From assembly GCA_900696575.1 (NCBI GenBank), contig CAADHD010000021.1, forward strand, positions 1 to 64,000: a stretch of DNA of 64,000 nucleotides, in the 5' to 3' direction. Origin of the DNA: an uncultured Bacteroidota bacterium (GTDB lineage Bacteria > Bacteroidota > Bacteroidia > AKYH767-A > OLB10). A program made the position numbers and the translations under genes. Shown here in pieces: positions 37,601 through 45,638 of this stretch. Within the stretch, counting starts at the first letter, position 1. Each line of letters starts with the position of its first letter. The notes beneath the pieces were generated by a model. It did no database searches, was not told the DNA's origin, and saw nothing but the letters and a program-made list of their open reading frames with translations.

Positions 37601-38399
37601 GGAAAAATCAAATGAGCGGATTGTCTGGAAACGCAAAGATGAAATCGGATCGCTGATTGATGAGTACAATAAAATGATTGACCAGTTAGCGGAAAGTGCA
37701 ATGCAATTAGCGCGTTCGGAGCGCGAAAGCGCGTGGCGTGAAATGGCAAGACAGGTAGCGCATGAAATAAAAAATCCGCTTACGCCAATGAAGTTAAATG
37801 TGCAGCATTTGCAACGCACATGGAAAGACCATCCTGAAAACCTTGAAGAAACCATCCGGAAATTTTCGCACTCTTTGATTGATCAGATTGATGCCTTGTC
37901 AGGAATTGCCACGGCTTTCTCCAACTTTGCAAGCATGCCCGGTGCCCAGTTTGGCGCTGTCAATATTCCGGAAATCGTAAAAAACTCTGTTAACCTTTAC
38001 CGGGAAGGTTCTGCTGCCGAAATAGCAGTTCGCGATTATACCGAGGGCATGGCCGAAGTGAATGCAGATAAAGACCAGATGCTACGCGTTATTTCCAATC
38101 TGGTGAAGAATGCTATACAGGCAATTCCGGCAGAAAGAGCAGGAAAAATAACGGTTCGTATTACACAAGACGAGTCGGAAGTGCTGATTGCCGTTTCTGA
38201 CAATGGCAGCGGCATACCGGAGGATAAAACGGATAAAATATTCGTTCCGAACTTTACAACCAAATCAGGCGGTACGGGCCTGGGGCTCGCCATGGTAAAA
38301 AACATTATTGAAAACAGCAAGGGCAAAATCTGGTTTGAAACCGAAATGGGAACCGGAACTACCTTCTACATCAAACTCCCCCGGTACCAGGCCGGGTAG
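34638..38399 (+). CDS. Very large NtrY-like sensor histidine kinase with multi-span membrane region
   Basis: A 1253-residue kinase. One N-terminal helix (LLVLLLAVTAFIVSEVL) precedes a sensor region of about 170 residues. A block of about eight further helices follows at roughly 205-480, then a second periplasmic region of about 240 residues, two more helices near 740-800, another sensor loop, a last helix and a HAMP segment (RITRPLRIIQEKM). The HisKA box reads ARQVAHEIKNPLTPMK and the ATPase shows NLVKNAIQAIP, DNGSGIPED and GGTGLGLAMV. The kinase half resembles NtrY. Its response regulator is not adjacent: mutS follows 64 bases later. The start is GTG 34638, with GTG 34647 also possible. The signal is unknown. 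Confidence 0.92.
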   Translation: MPPVKHKLPIANLLVLLLAVTAFIVSEVLRHENFRKETNYLAISKKAEKRIHEEEKRINEFLDGVERLLGNDEKFTPSERLHLDELLPEVKGFTLLVFQDDSLQYWSGNETSVTYAEVMQAGHLASLNTGNGLYEVVIRKVKSKTIAALFNLKSQYVIENQFLVNEFSPQLGLPPRTSISLVKSEKIFPVYSSSGKLLFSLSFIPYSERQIIDERITLASVLSFASVLLTIVFFFLVTMQLLRNRPVFGLLLIGGVILLRFVASYNKWPQAMYDLPLFNPRYYASSYMLFSLGELLISSLVMCYLIMSLYFFYDSRVLLGRSGRNKVYSSLRIILTWLFTFVFSVLINYLLSSLIIHSRISFNINNVFELTGFSLAGFFIIGILLFTFYMVCDGGIRYAFAAGIKKRTLIIYYLLSQGMFLVLLIYSKNLELFQHYGVDAFITANLIIIATALIRMRSRRSFSYTFSIAFIFLFSLFAAKTIFDFNIQREIQDRKALASRLENIQDAIAEYLYDELVSNIREDRFISNYFSSSYSELLAMAQQGDVLQKRMMQKYFTGYWRKYDIRIRSFKGESLPINTGGDPTWNAEYYDNLISNKGQATKVSGLYFLNDQPGKVSYIGRIRVYSTAQPDSIIGIIMAEFSSRYIRDDSGYPDLLISNKVPLNRDISGYSYARYLESELVNQYGSYSYPLLSESFSEYIPEPGNDKVVEIGGISHLFYRPYARSLIVVSKEPPGLLEMITLFSYILTFFVLVFSVLFVFFKLWQQHFRPALSFNLRIQVSVMTVVILTMLTLGVSTVIYIINNYSSTQSIKLKERVASLNQLISREIASLPSGQLLSEELNARFYQLHNYTGIDFNIFNKNGIKIFSTQPKLYEQQIIAPVMNMNVLRDFNRSKSSTYISYENIARLWFMTGYAAIRNNENEVIGYLSLPHFARGSELKKEISTFLVALINIYVLLFALAVLITFIVSGRITRPLRIIQEKMSRVKLEKSNERIVWKRKDEIGSLIDEYNKMIDQLAESAMQLARSERESAWREMARQVAHEIKNPLTPMKLNVQHLQRTWKDHPENLEETIRKFSHSLIDQIDALSGIATAFSNFASMPGAQFGAVNIPEIVKNSVNLYREGSAAEIAVRDYTEGMAEVNADKDQMLRVISNLVKNAIQAIPAERAGKITVRITQDESEVLIAVSDNGSGIPEDKTDKIFVPNFTTKSGGTGLGLAMVKNIIENSKGKIWFETEMGTGTTFYIKLPRYQAG

Positions 38400-38463
38400 G
38401 AGTTTCTCAACAAGCTGTTAATAAGCCGGTCATGCTTTGGCGGCTCATTGTATTTTTACCCCG

Positions 38464-41103
38464 ATGAATGAAACTGTTGTTACAGCCAGCGAAAAACTGA
38501 AGAGGACATTGCCGGGCGAAACTCCATTGATGAAACAATACAACAGCATCAAGGCTAAATACCCTGATGCATTGTTGCTGTTCAGAGTGGGCGATTTTTA
38601 TGAGTTGTTCAACGAGGATGCTGTAAAAGCTTCTTCCATTCTTGGTATTGTACTGACCAAGCGCAGCAACGGGGCAGCATCTGAAATGGATCTGGCCGGA
38701 TTTCCCTATCATGCATTGGATACCTACCTGCCGAAATTAGTCCGTGCCGGACAACGGGTTGCTATCTGCGACCAATTAGAAGATCCGAAAACGGCTAAAA
38801 CCATTGTCAGGCGAGGAGTAACCGAACTGGTGTCTCCCGGTGTTACGGTATCGGATAAAATTCTGGATCACAAAGCCAATAATTTTCTGGCTGTTATTTC
38901 CGAAAAAAATGATCTGTACGGATTGGCGCTGGCAGACATTTCAACCGGTGAGTTTTTAGTGGCCGAAGGGAACCGCGAACAAACCGACCGGTGGTTGCAG
39001 CAGTATCAACCCTCGGAAGTGGTAATGATGAAAGCCATGACGCGGCATTTTAACTCACGGTTCGGAACTCAGTATTACACCTATGGAATTGATGAGTGGA
39101 TTTTCGGGCAGGAGTATGCCATGCGGAAATTATTGGATCATTTCAAAACAACTTCACTTAAAGGATTCGGCCTTCATGATCTTACCATCGGAATAGAATC
39201 AGCCGGTGCGGCATTGCATTATCTTGGAGAGATGCAGCAGTCAGACCTGAAACAGGTAACACGTATTGCACGGTTAGATGAAGGTAAGTACATGTGGATG
39301 GACCGCTTCACCATCCGTAACCTTGAATTGGTTTCCAGCATTCAACCTGATGCGCGTACACTGTTGGATATACTGGACCACACGCTCAGCCCGATGGGGG
39401 CCAGATTGCTCAGGCGATGGATCCTTATGCCGCTGCGGGATGTGCATCAGATAAAACAACGGCATAGCATGGTGGAGAGCCTTTTGAATCAGGAAGAAAA
39501 AGCAGAACTAATGAGAAAACAGATTCGGCTGATAGGCGATATGGAAAGGCTGATTTCAAAAGCTGCGATGAAAAAAATTTCTCCGCGCGAAACCGTGCAA
39601 CTGAAAAGAAGTCTGAAAGCACTGCCTTTGCTGATAAAAGAAGCTTGCTCAACAGGGAATGAAACCTTGAAGGAACTTGCCGTGCAACTGCAGCCATGCA
39701 TTGCCCTCGCAGATCGTATTGAATTTACATTGCCGGAAGAAGCACCTGCAACGTTTGCCAAAGGCGGATATATCCGTAAAGGGGTTTCTGACGAACTGGA
39801 TGAGCTTCGGGATATTGCCCACTCGGGAAAGGAACATTTACTTTCCATGCAGACGAAAGAAGCAGAAAAAACAGGCATTTCTTCTTTGAAAGTAGGCTTT
39901 AACAATGTGTTTGGTTATTACATGGAAGTAACCCATGCTCATAAACATAAAGTGCCGGATGACTGGATACGGAAGCAAACACTTACCAATGCCGAGCGTT
40001 ACATCACTCCCGAACTGAAAGAGTACGAAGAGAAAATCTTAGGAGCGGAAGAAAAAATTCAGGCACTTGAAGAAAGATTATATACCGAACTTATTTTAGG
40101 CATTGAACCTTACTTTGATACACTGCAGCAGAATGCTTCCATAATTGCCCGTCTTGATTGCCTGCTTTCTTTTGCACAATCGGCCAAAAGCAATCATTAC
40201 AGGAAGCCGGAGGTGAATGAAAGCAACAGCCTAATCATAAAAAACGGAAGGCATCCGGTACTTGAAAAACTGATGCCCGATGGTGAAAGCTATATTGCCA
40301 ATGATGTATCGCTTCATCCTGATGAGCAGCAGTTATTAGTCATCACCGGGCCCAACATGAGCGGTAAATCAGCTTTGCTTAGGCAAACAGCGCTGATCTG
40401 CATCATGGCACAGGCCGGAAGTTTTGTTCCGGCCGATGAAGCCGTTATCGGAATTTGCGATAAGGTTTTTACGCGCGTTGGCGCAAGCGATAACATTTCC
40501 TCTGGCGAATCCACGTTTATGGTTGAAATGAATGAGACGGCCAGCATCCTGAATAATATCACAGATAAAAGCCTTGTCATTCTGGATGAGATAGGCCGCG
40601 GCACCAGCACGTATGACGGTATTTCCATTGCCTGGGCCATTGCCGACTACCTGCATAACCATCAGGCTTGCCGCGCGCGCACCTTGTTTGCCACTCATTA
40701 CCATGAACTGAATGAAATGGCGGCTGCTTATCCGCGTATTAAAAATTTTCATGTAGCGGTTAAAGATTCAGGAAACAAAGTCATTTTTCTGAGAAAGCTT
40801 GTGCCCGGAGGAAGCGAACACAGCTTCGGTATTCATGTTGCACGCATGGCCGGTATGCCATCAGCCGTTATCGAGAAAGCCAATCAAATGCTTGAATTGC
40901 TTGAAAAAGCACACAGCAGTACGGAGCTGATCCGTCAGGAGCAGCATATTGAAAGAAAAGAAAACATGCAGTTAAGCTTCTTTCAGTTGGATGACCCCAT
41001 TCTTCAGAAAATCAGGGAGCAGTTATTGCAAACCGATGTGAATACACTTACCCCGGTCGAGGCATTAATTAAGCTGAATGAGATTAAAAAACTGCTGGGC
41101 TGA
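38464..41103 (+). CDS. mutS: DNA mismatch repair protein MutS
   Basis: Recognises mismatches and small loops, including those made by slippage in homopolymers. The 879-residue protein has the mismatch-reading loop RVGDFYELF near residue 45, the connector and clamp domains, Walker A GPNMSGKSALLRQ near 629, Walker B VILDEIGRGTSTYDG and the signature SSGESTFMVEM. It is intact from start to stop. I choose ATG 38464, since the longer frame starts at a TTG. No mutL is next to it. The gene is relevant to the frameshifted surface genes elsewhere in the window, because a working MutS limits tract-length change. Confidence 0.98.
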   Translation: MNETVVTASEKLKRTLPGETPLMKQYNSIKAKYPDALLLFRVGDFYELFNEDAVKASSILGIVLTKRSNGAASEMDLAGFPYHALDTYLPKLVRAGQRVAICDQLEDPKTAKTIVRRGVTELVSPGVTVSDKILDHKANNFLAVISEKNDLYGLALADISTGEFLVAEGNREQTDRWLQQYQPSEVVMMKAMTRHFNSRFGTQYYTYGIDEWIFGQEYAMRKLLDHFKTTSLKGFGLHDLTIGIESAGAALHYLGEMQQSDLKQVTRIARLDEGKYMWMDRFTIRNLELVSSIQPDARTLLDILDHTLSPMGARLLRRWILMPLRDVHQIKQRHSMVESLLNQEEKAELMRKQIRLIGDMERLISKAAMKKISPRETVQLKRSLKALPLLIKEACSTGNETLKELAVQLQPCIALADRIEFTLPEEAPATFAKGGYIRKGVSDELDELRDIAHSGKEHLLSMQTKEAEKTGISSLKVGFNNVFGYYMEVTHAHKHKVPDDWIRKQTLTNAERYITPELKEYEEKILGAEEKIQALEERLYTELILGIEPYFDTLQQNASIIARLDCLLSFAQSAKSNHYRKPEVNESNSLIIKNGRHPVLEKLMPDGESYIANDVSLHPDEQQLLVITGPNMSGKSALLRQTALICIMAQAGSFVPADEAVIGICDKVFTRVGASDNISSGESTFMVEMNETASILNNITDKSLVILDEIGRGTSTYDGISIAWAIADYLHNHQACRARTLFATHYHELNEMAAAYPRIKNFHVAVKDSGNKVIFLRKLVPGGSEHSFGIHVARMAGMPSAVIEKANQMLELLEKAHSSTELIRQEQHIERKENMQLSFFQLDDPILQKIREQLLQTDVNTLTPVEALIKLNEIKKLLG

Positions 41104-41129
41104 ATCCGCAAAGCAATAATTAACAGATC

Positions 41130-42140
41130 ATGGTACTGGTAACCGGAGGAACGGGTCTTGTTGGCTCTCATTTATTGCTGCAACTGGCAAAACAGGAAGA
41201 GAATATCAGGGCACTGATCCGCAAGTCTTCTTCCATGCGGAATGTAAAACTGCTTTTTGAAAAAGAAGCTGATCTCTTTGAGCGAATTGAATGGATGGAA
41301 GGAGATATACTAGATGTGTCCTCGCTTACGGATGCCATGCAGGGAATTGAAAAAGTATATCACTGTGCGGCCATGATTTCATTCGTGCCGAAAGACCGTG
41401 TGAAGATGCTGGAAATAAACCGCAACGGAACGGCCAATGTGATTAACCTCTGCCTTGAAATGGGAGTGAAGAAACTTTGCTATGCCAGTTCGGTAGCTGC
41501 CATAAACCGGATAAATGAAAGTGAATTGATAACCGAATCAACGGCATGGGAAGAGAATGCCGGCAATTCAAATTATGCCGTAAGCAAGCAGGCAGCAGAG
41601 CGTGAAGTATGGAGGGGCATTGCGGAAGGACTAAAAGCAGTAATGGTGAACCCCGGAATTATCATTGGTCCGGGTAGTTGGAACAGCGGAAGCGGAAAAC
41701 TGTTCAGCAGTGTGTGGGAGGGCTTGAAATTCTATAGCGAAGGAATGAGCGGATTTGTTTCGGCTGACGATGTAGCCCGCGCCATGATTGCCTTGATGGA
41801 AAGTGAAATTGATGCAGAACGCTTCATTGTAGTTTCTGAAAATCTTACTTACCGGGAAGTGCTTTTTCAGATTGCAGACAGTCTTGGTAAAAAAAGGCCA
41901 TCACTTAAGGCCAATAAATTTTTAAGTGAGGCGGCCTGGCGTTTGGCGGCTTTGGCTTCCGTTTTCTCCGGAAAGACCCCGTTGATTACGCGCGAAACGG
42001 CAGCTTCAGGATTATGTAAAGTGAAATACAGTAATGAGAAAATCAGGAAAGCAACCGGAATGGAATTTGAAAAAATTCAGCCGGTAATCGAGCATACGGC
42101 TTCCGTGTTTTTAAAACAGCATCAGCCGGTACGCAGATAA
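41130..42140 (+). CDS. NAD-dependent epimerase/dehydratase (extended SDR)
   Basis: A 336-residue extended SDR with the Rossmann start VLVTGGTGLVGSHLLLQL, the active-site pair as NYAVSK (Tyr-x-x-x-Lys), VYHCAAMISF and VNPGIIIGPGSW. It resembles the dihydroflavonol reductase-like branch, whose substrates vary widely. It follows mutS by 26 bases. Its last 19 bases overlap the tail of the convergent unknown gene. The substrate is not known. Confidence 0.92.
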   Translation: MVLVTGGTGLVGSHLLLQLAKQEENIRALIRKSSSMRNVKLLFEKEADLFERIEWMEGDILDVSSLTDAMQGIEKVYHCAAMISFVPKDRVKMLEINRNGTANVINLCLEMGVKKLCYASSVAAINRINESELITESTAWEENAGNSNYAVSKQAAEREVWRGIAEGLKAVMVNPGIIIGPGSWNSGSGKLFSSVWEGLKFYSEGMSGFVSADDVARAMIALMESEIDAERFIVVSENLTYREVLFQIADSLGKKRPSLKANKFLSEAAWRLAALASVFSGKTPLITRETAASGLCKVKYSNEKIRKATGMEFEKIQPVIEHTASVFLKQHQPVRR

Positions 42141-42949
42141 ACTTTGCGGGTCAGAAAATCGCCAACACTATTGGGTGCTGACAGCGGAGAACCTGATTGA
42201 TAAAAATAATTCCATCTGCCGAAAAACAAAGTTTTAATCCATCCGCTTAGCGGATAACTCCATCTTTTGATCAAATGAATCCCTTTATTCGGTTTCATTT
42301 TTTCTAATGACTTTTTAACCAGTATGAAGCTTTTTGATTTGTAATGAATCAGGTCGTCCAGCAGGTTGATGACAAATTTATATTTGGGAACAATGCAGGC
42401 AAAAATGGCAGAGCGTTCTTCAAAAGTACACTGCGAGAAGTATTCGCTGTAAGCTTGAGGAAAATCGTTTTTTTCAGAAAGAGATTTCAGCAGGTGGTAT
42501 TCAAATGCATGAGCTAAAGACGGCACTTTAAAACCATATTCTGTTCTGCTGCTTCTGAAAATCTGAGAAACATCGGTATAAGAGAGGTTTCCGAAATGAA
42601 GTTCTGTTCTGAGAGAAATAGACAAGTGTGATAAATCGTTAAATACAATTTCAATCTCCTGAGCATGCTGGCGCATGCGTGTTCTCAGAAAATGCAACGT
42701 CTCAGCATCTGATAAAACAGATAACAGGTCATTGTAATGCGTTTTGCTTGCCAGCAGTTCAAGATGATAATGCGCATGCCTTTTTTTGATGCTGGCAGGC
42801 AGAAAATCTAAAAGTACATAGTCGTAATCTGCAATATGCTGCTGCAGATGAATTAAAAATTTTCGGCTGTGGCAATCCATATTTTCGGGGTTTAAGGGAA
42901 CATTTGTTCCGTTACAAATTTGATGCTTATGGCCTGATTTTACCATCAT
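42122..42949 (-). CDS. Unknown protein (275 aa) behind the Wzc-like gene
   Basis: I do not recognise this 275-residue protein. It has a histidine-rich middle (KKRHAHYHLELLASKTHYND), a stretch LSISLRTELHFGNLSYTDV, then VPSLAHAFEYHLLKSL and a basic C-terminus (KRWSYPLSGWIKTLFFGRWN). The LRTELHFG and LAHAFEYHLL segments loosely recall nucleotidyltransferase-like proteins found in polysaccharide clusters, but that is weak. It has no signal peptide. It lies 72 bases downstream of the Wzc-like gene on the same strand, which suggests a surface-polysaccharide link. It overlaps the epimerase gene tail to tail by 19 bases. ATG 42880 is an alternative start. Confidence 0.7.
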   Translation of the reverse strand: MMVKSGHKHQICNGTNVPLNPENMDCHSRKFLIHLQQHIADYDYVLLDFLPASIKKRHAHYHLELLASKTHYNDLLSVLSDAETLHFLRTRMRQHAQEIEIVFNDLSHLSISLRTELHFGNLSYTDVSQIFRSSRTEYGFKVPSLAHAFEYHLLKSLSEKNDFPQAYSEYFSQCTFEERSAIFACIVPKYKFVINLLDDLIHYKSKSFILVKKSLEKMKPNKGIHLIKRWSYPLSGWIKTLFFGRWNYFYQSGSPLSAPNSVGDFLTRKVYLRTG

Positions 42950-43021
42950 ATAAAAGGATGATTTTTCTCTTATTATTCAACACCCCGGTTAATGCATTTG
43001 TATTAGATTTTGTAAGCTATC

Positions 43022-45187
43022 TTAATAAAACCATAGAGCTGCGCGCTGAAACCAGTTCATGGGTTTTGGCTCATTGTTAATACGGCTGCGGATGCTGCGT
43101 ATTTTGCTTTTGCTTTTCAGTTGCTGAGGCACAGCCGGGGTATTGTCGCTTTCCACATCAAATACATGCTCAATCCTGAAAATGTTTTTCCATCGCTGTG
43201 TAATTTTTTTATTTAATTGTCCGGTAGTATGAATTACAAATGCAGATTGACTGATTCTTATCAATTGCAGTGTTAAGGTTTCCGGTGCCGGAGGTGCGGC
43301 AATCAGCACCATGTCAAAAGCATTTTGTTCGGACATCATCTCCTGCATTTTGTTGATTAGAAATACAGGATGAAATTCATGACTTTTCGTGTCTATACAA
43401 ATGGCTTTCACCCCTGTCGGAAGTTCAACAAGGGCATCACTGAAGGGTTTGCCGTAAACAAGTATATCGGAAAAGCTTTCGTGAACTTCAATACCGGTTA
43501 TTGCTCCGATCTGCTCTTTATTCAGGTTTGCATCCATTACCAGCACTTTACTTCCTGACGATGCAGCAGATGCGGCCAATTCAAAGGCAGACAGTGAGGA
43601 TGAGTTATTTTCGGCATGGGTAAGGGTAACAATGCAGGGTTTGCTTTCTGTATGATTTAAAGCCATTATCTCTTCGGCCCAGCGCTTTACCTGCCGATTT
43701 GATTTTTCTGTTTCTGAAGAAATGGATGTGAATACCTGATCAGGTTTATTTTCCTGCTCAATACGTATTGTAACCGGTTCTTTTTCGCTGAAAATTTTCC
43801 TGAAAATCATAGCGCTTATCAGTGCAGCAATTAAACAGATAAACCAAACAACCGCCTGGTCAGGATTTTCAGGAGCAAGCGGAAGCTGGGCGGGCGAAAC
43901 CGCTGCCATTTCTGATACCCCCGCCTTTTTATCTAGCAGCAAGTTGAGTTTTTTCTGAGCTAATTGTTGTTCAATACCTGAAGATTCCGGGTTAATTGGC
44001 GGAGCTGAATATGATGGTGAGTTCTGTAATTGCGCAATTTGTCTTGTAGTTTCATCCATCTGCAAGGCTACGGTTTTACGGGTGTTTCGCATGCCTTCGG
44101 CTAAAGTATTTTTAAGAAATTCAATTTCGTTATTAAGTTTTATCTGTTCTTCTGTGATGTGGGTATTTCTTAGCTGATGAATTTTTGTGTTCAGGGATGT
44201 AATGTATTCTGCAAACACCGGATCGTTCAGCGTTCCGAAAGCGGGAACGGCATTTCCTTCAATGCGGTTCTGCCTCAGGTAATCATGCAGGTTATCCAGG
44301 GCTTTTAGCTGAAGACTCAGTTCGCTGCGTTTATTCAGCAACGAGGCAAGCATTGCTTCTTCTACATTTAGATTATGAGAAACATTTACCGGATGGTTTT
44401 GGGCAGGCATTACTTCCGCATGCAGTACTTTACTGATTGCTTCGTCAATCATTTTATTTTTAAGGCTGTACTCATGCTGTGCCAGTTGATAAGCCAGTTC
44501 ATCAGCCATTTGTTTTGCTTTCTCCGGATCGGGATAGTTGAAGGTGATGAGTGTGGAAGCCTCCTGTTGGCATTGAACCGTCAAATGATGTTTCAGCAGT
44601 TTTTCGGCAAATGCCTGGGGTGAATAAATGCTGGCTATAACCGGTTTGTTCAGGTAATCGTTTATAATAACAGGATTGAGCTGTTCATTCAGGTTAATGG
44701 TGAGGTTTAACTCAATCTCATTCAATTGCTGTCCTGCTTTCACAGAACGCATTCTTTTGATACCACCGTACTGATAGGTAACCGTAAAACTGTTGCGGCT
44801 TTTCATTTCAATCTCGAAATCCTGCATTACAAAACGGGTTGATTTCAGATAATAGTTTATCTGCAACGGCACTTCGGAGGCAATCATTTTGTTTCCTGCA
44901 GAGTGCGGATGATAAAACTCAATGTTCCAACCGTGTTCTCGTACAGCTTCCGTCAGCAGGTTCAGCATTTCAGGATTAGCATTTTGTTCTTCTCGTTGTA
45001 AAGAAAGCGGCCAGGCAGTTGAGGGATGACTTTCATAAGATTTACCGTTCAGGGCAATTTTGGCAGTGGTTTTATACCTCAAATCAGTAAAGTAATTGAC
45101 CTTAACGGCAATGAGGGAAGCAATAAGCAGAAAAAACAGAAATGTAAAAAAGGCGGAATAAGTTCTCTTGCTTTTGAAGGCTTTCAT
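43022..45187 (-). CDS. Wzc-like polysaccharide co-polymerase with degenerate tyrosine-kinase domain
   Basis: A 721-residue inner-membrane protein with the layout of a bacterial tyrosine kinase/chain-length regulator: N-terminal helix (about 10-33), long periplasmic region with coiled coil, second helix near 446-466 (WFICLIAALISAMIF) and a cytoplasmic P-loop-type domain. The kinase part is degenerate: where Walker A should be it reads THAENNSSSLSAF, without GxxxGKS; Walker A' keeps an aspartate (VLVMDANL); Walker B reads MVLIAAPP, without the usual aspartate. The C-terminus has a single tyrosine rather than a tyrosine cluster. It probably acts as a structural partner in polysaccharide export and is unlikely to phosphorylate. 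No wza, wzx or wzy is in the window. Confidence 0.85.
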   Translation of the reverse strand: MKAFKSKRTYSAFFTFLFFLLIASLIAVKVNYFTDLRYKTTAKIALNGKSYESHPSTAWPLSLQREEQNANPEMLNLLTEAVREHGWNIEFYHPHSAGNKMIASEVPLQINYYLKSTRFVMQDFEIEMKSRNSFTVTYQYGGIKRMRSVKAGQQLNEIELNLTINLNEQLNPVIINDYLNKPVIASIYSPQAFAEKLLKHHLTVQCQQEASTLITFNYPDPEKAKQMADELAYQLAQHEYSLKNKMIDEAISKVLHAEVMPAQNHPVNVSHNLNVEEAMLASLLNKRSELSLQLKALDNLHDYLRQNRIEGNAVPAFGTLNDPVFAEYITSLNTKIHQLRNTHITEEQIKLNNEIEFLKNTLAEGMRNTRKTVALQMDETTRQIAQLQNSPSYSAPPINPESSGIEQQLAQKKLNLLLDKKAGVSEMAAVSPAQLPLAPENPDQAVVWFICLIAALISAMIFRKIFSEKEPVTIRIEQENKPDQVFTSISSETEKSNRQVKRWAEEIMALNHTESKPCIVTLTHAENNSSSLSAFELAASAASSGSKVLVMDANLNKEQIGAITGIEVHESFSDILVYGKPFSDALVELPTGVKAICIDTKSHEFHPVFLINKMQEMMSEQNAFDMVLIAAPPAPETLTLQLIRISQSAFVIHTTGQLNKKITQRWKNIFRIEHVFDVESDNTPAVPQQLKSKSKIRSIRSRINNEPKPMNWFQRAALWFY

Positions 45188-45290
45188 GAATTGGATTTTT
45201 GGTACAGATGTTTATTACTGTTTTCGCGGCAAATGGTTTCAGAAATGGGATAGATGTTTCTGTAATTCCCGGTTTTGGTAGATTGGCCGC

Positions 45291-45587
45291 ATGGAAAAAA
45301 CAGATTTCAAAGAAGCGGTTTCTCGTCCGCTTGCACTGATTGATTTCTGGGCGCCCTGGTGCGAACCGTGTAAAATGCTGGATGAGATTCTCGAAGAATT
45401 AAAAAGCAGAATGCCTGAATTGTTCATTCATAAAGTAAATGTGGATGATCATGTTGAATTGGCTAATGAGCATTTCATCAGAAGCGTACCGGTTTTGATA
45501 ATATACAAAAATGCGGTGGAAGTATGGAGGATGAATGGCTTTAAACTGGCAACCGAACTGGAAGAAACCATCCGGAAGTTTCAATAA
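45291..45587 (+). CDS. Thioredoxin family protein with a WCEPC active site
   Basis: A 98-residue cytoplasmic thioredoxin fold. The active site reads FWAPWCEPCKML, with Glu in place of the usual Gly of CGPC, and the cis-proline loop is RSVPVL. Both cysteines are present, so a redox role is likely, but the changed dipeptide should shift its redox potential. It is divergent from the Wzc-like gene and convergent with an S46 peptidase, with a shared terminator between them. The partner is unknown. Confidence 0.9.
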   Translation: MEKTDFKEAVSRPLALIDFWAPWCEPCKMLDEILEELKSRMPELFIHKVNVDDHVELANEHFIRSVPVLIIYKNAVEVWRMNGFKLATELEETIRKFQ

Positions 45588-45619
45588 AAAAACCGGAGTA
45601 ATAATGTGCTCCGGCTTTT
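45586..45619. terminator. Bidirectional terminator between thioredoxin and S46 genes
   Basis: CCGGAG (45593-45598) pairs with CTCCGG (45609-45614) over a ten-base loop. Seven As precede the stem (a T7 run for the minus strand) and CTTTTC follows it for the plus strand. It is strongest for the minus-strand S46 gene. Confidence 0.8.
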
Positions 45620-45638
45620 CCGTCAGAAAAAATCCTGA

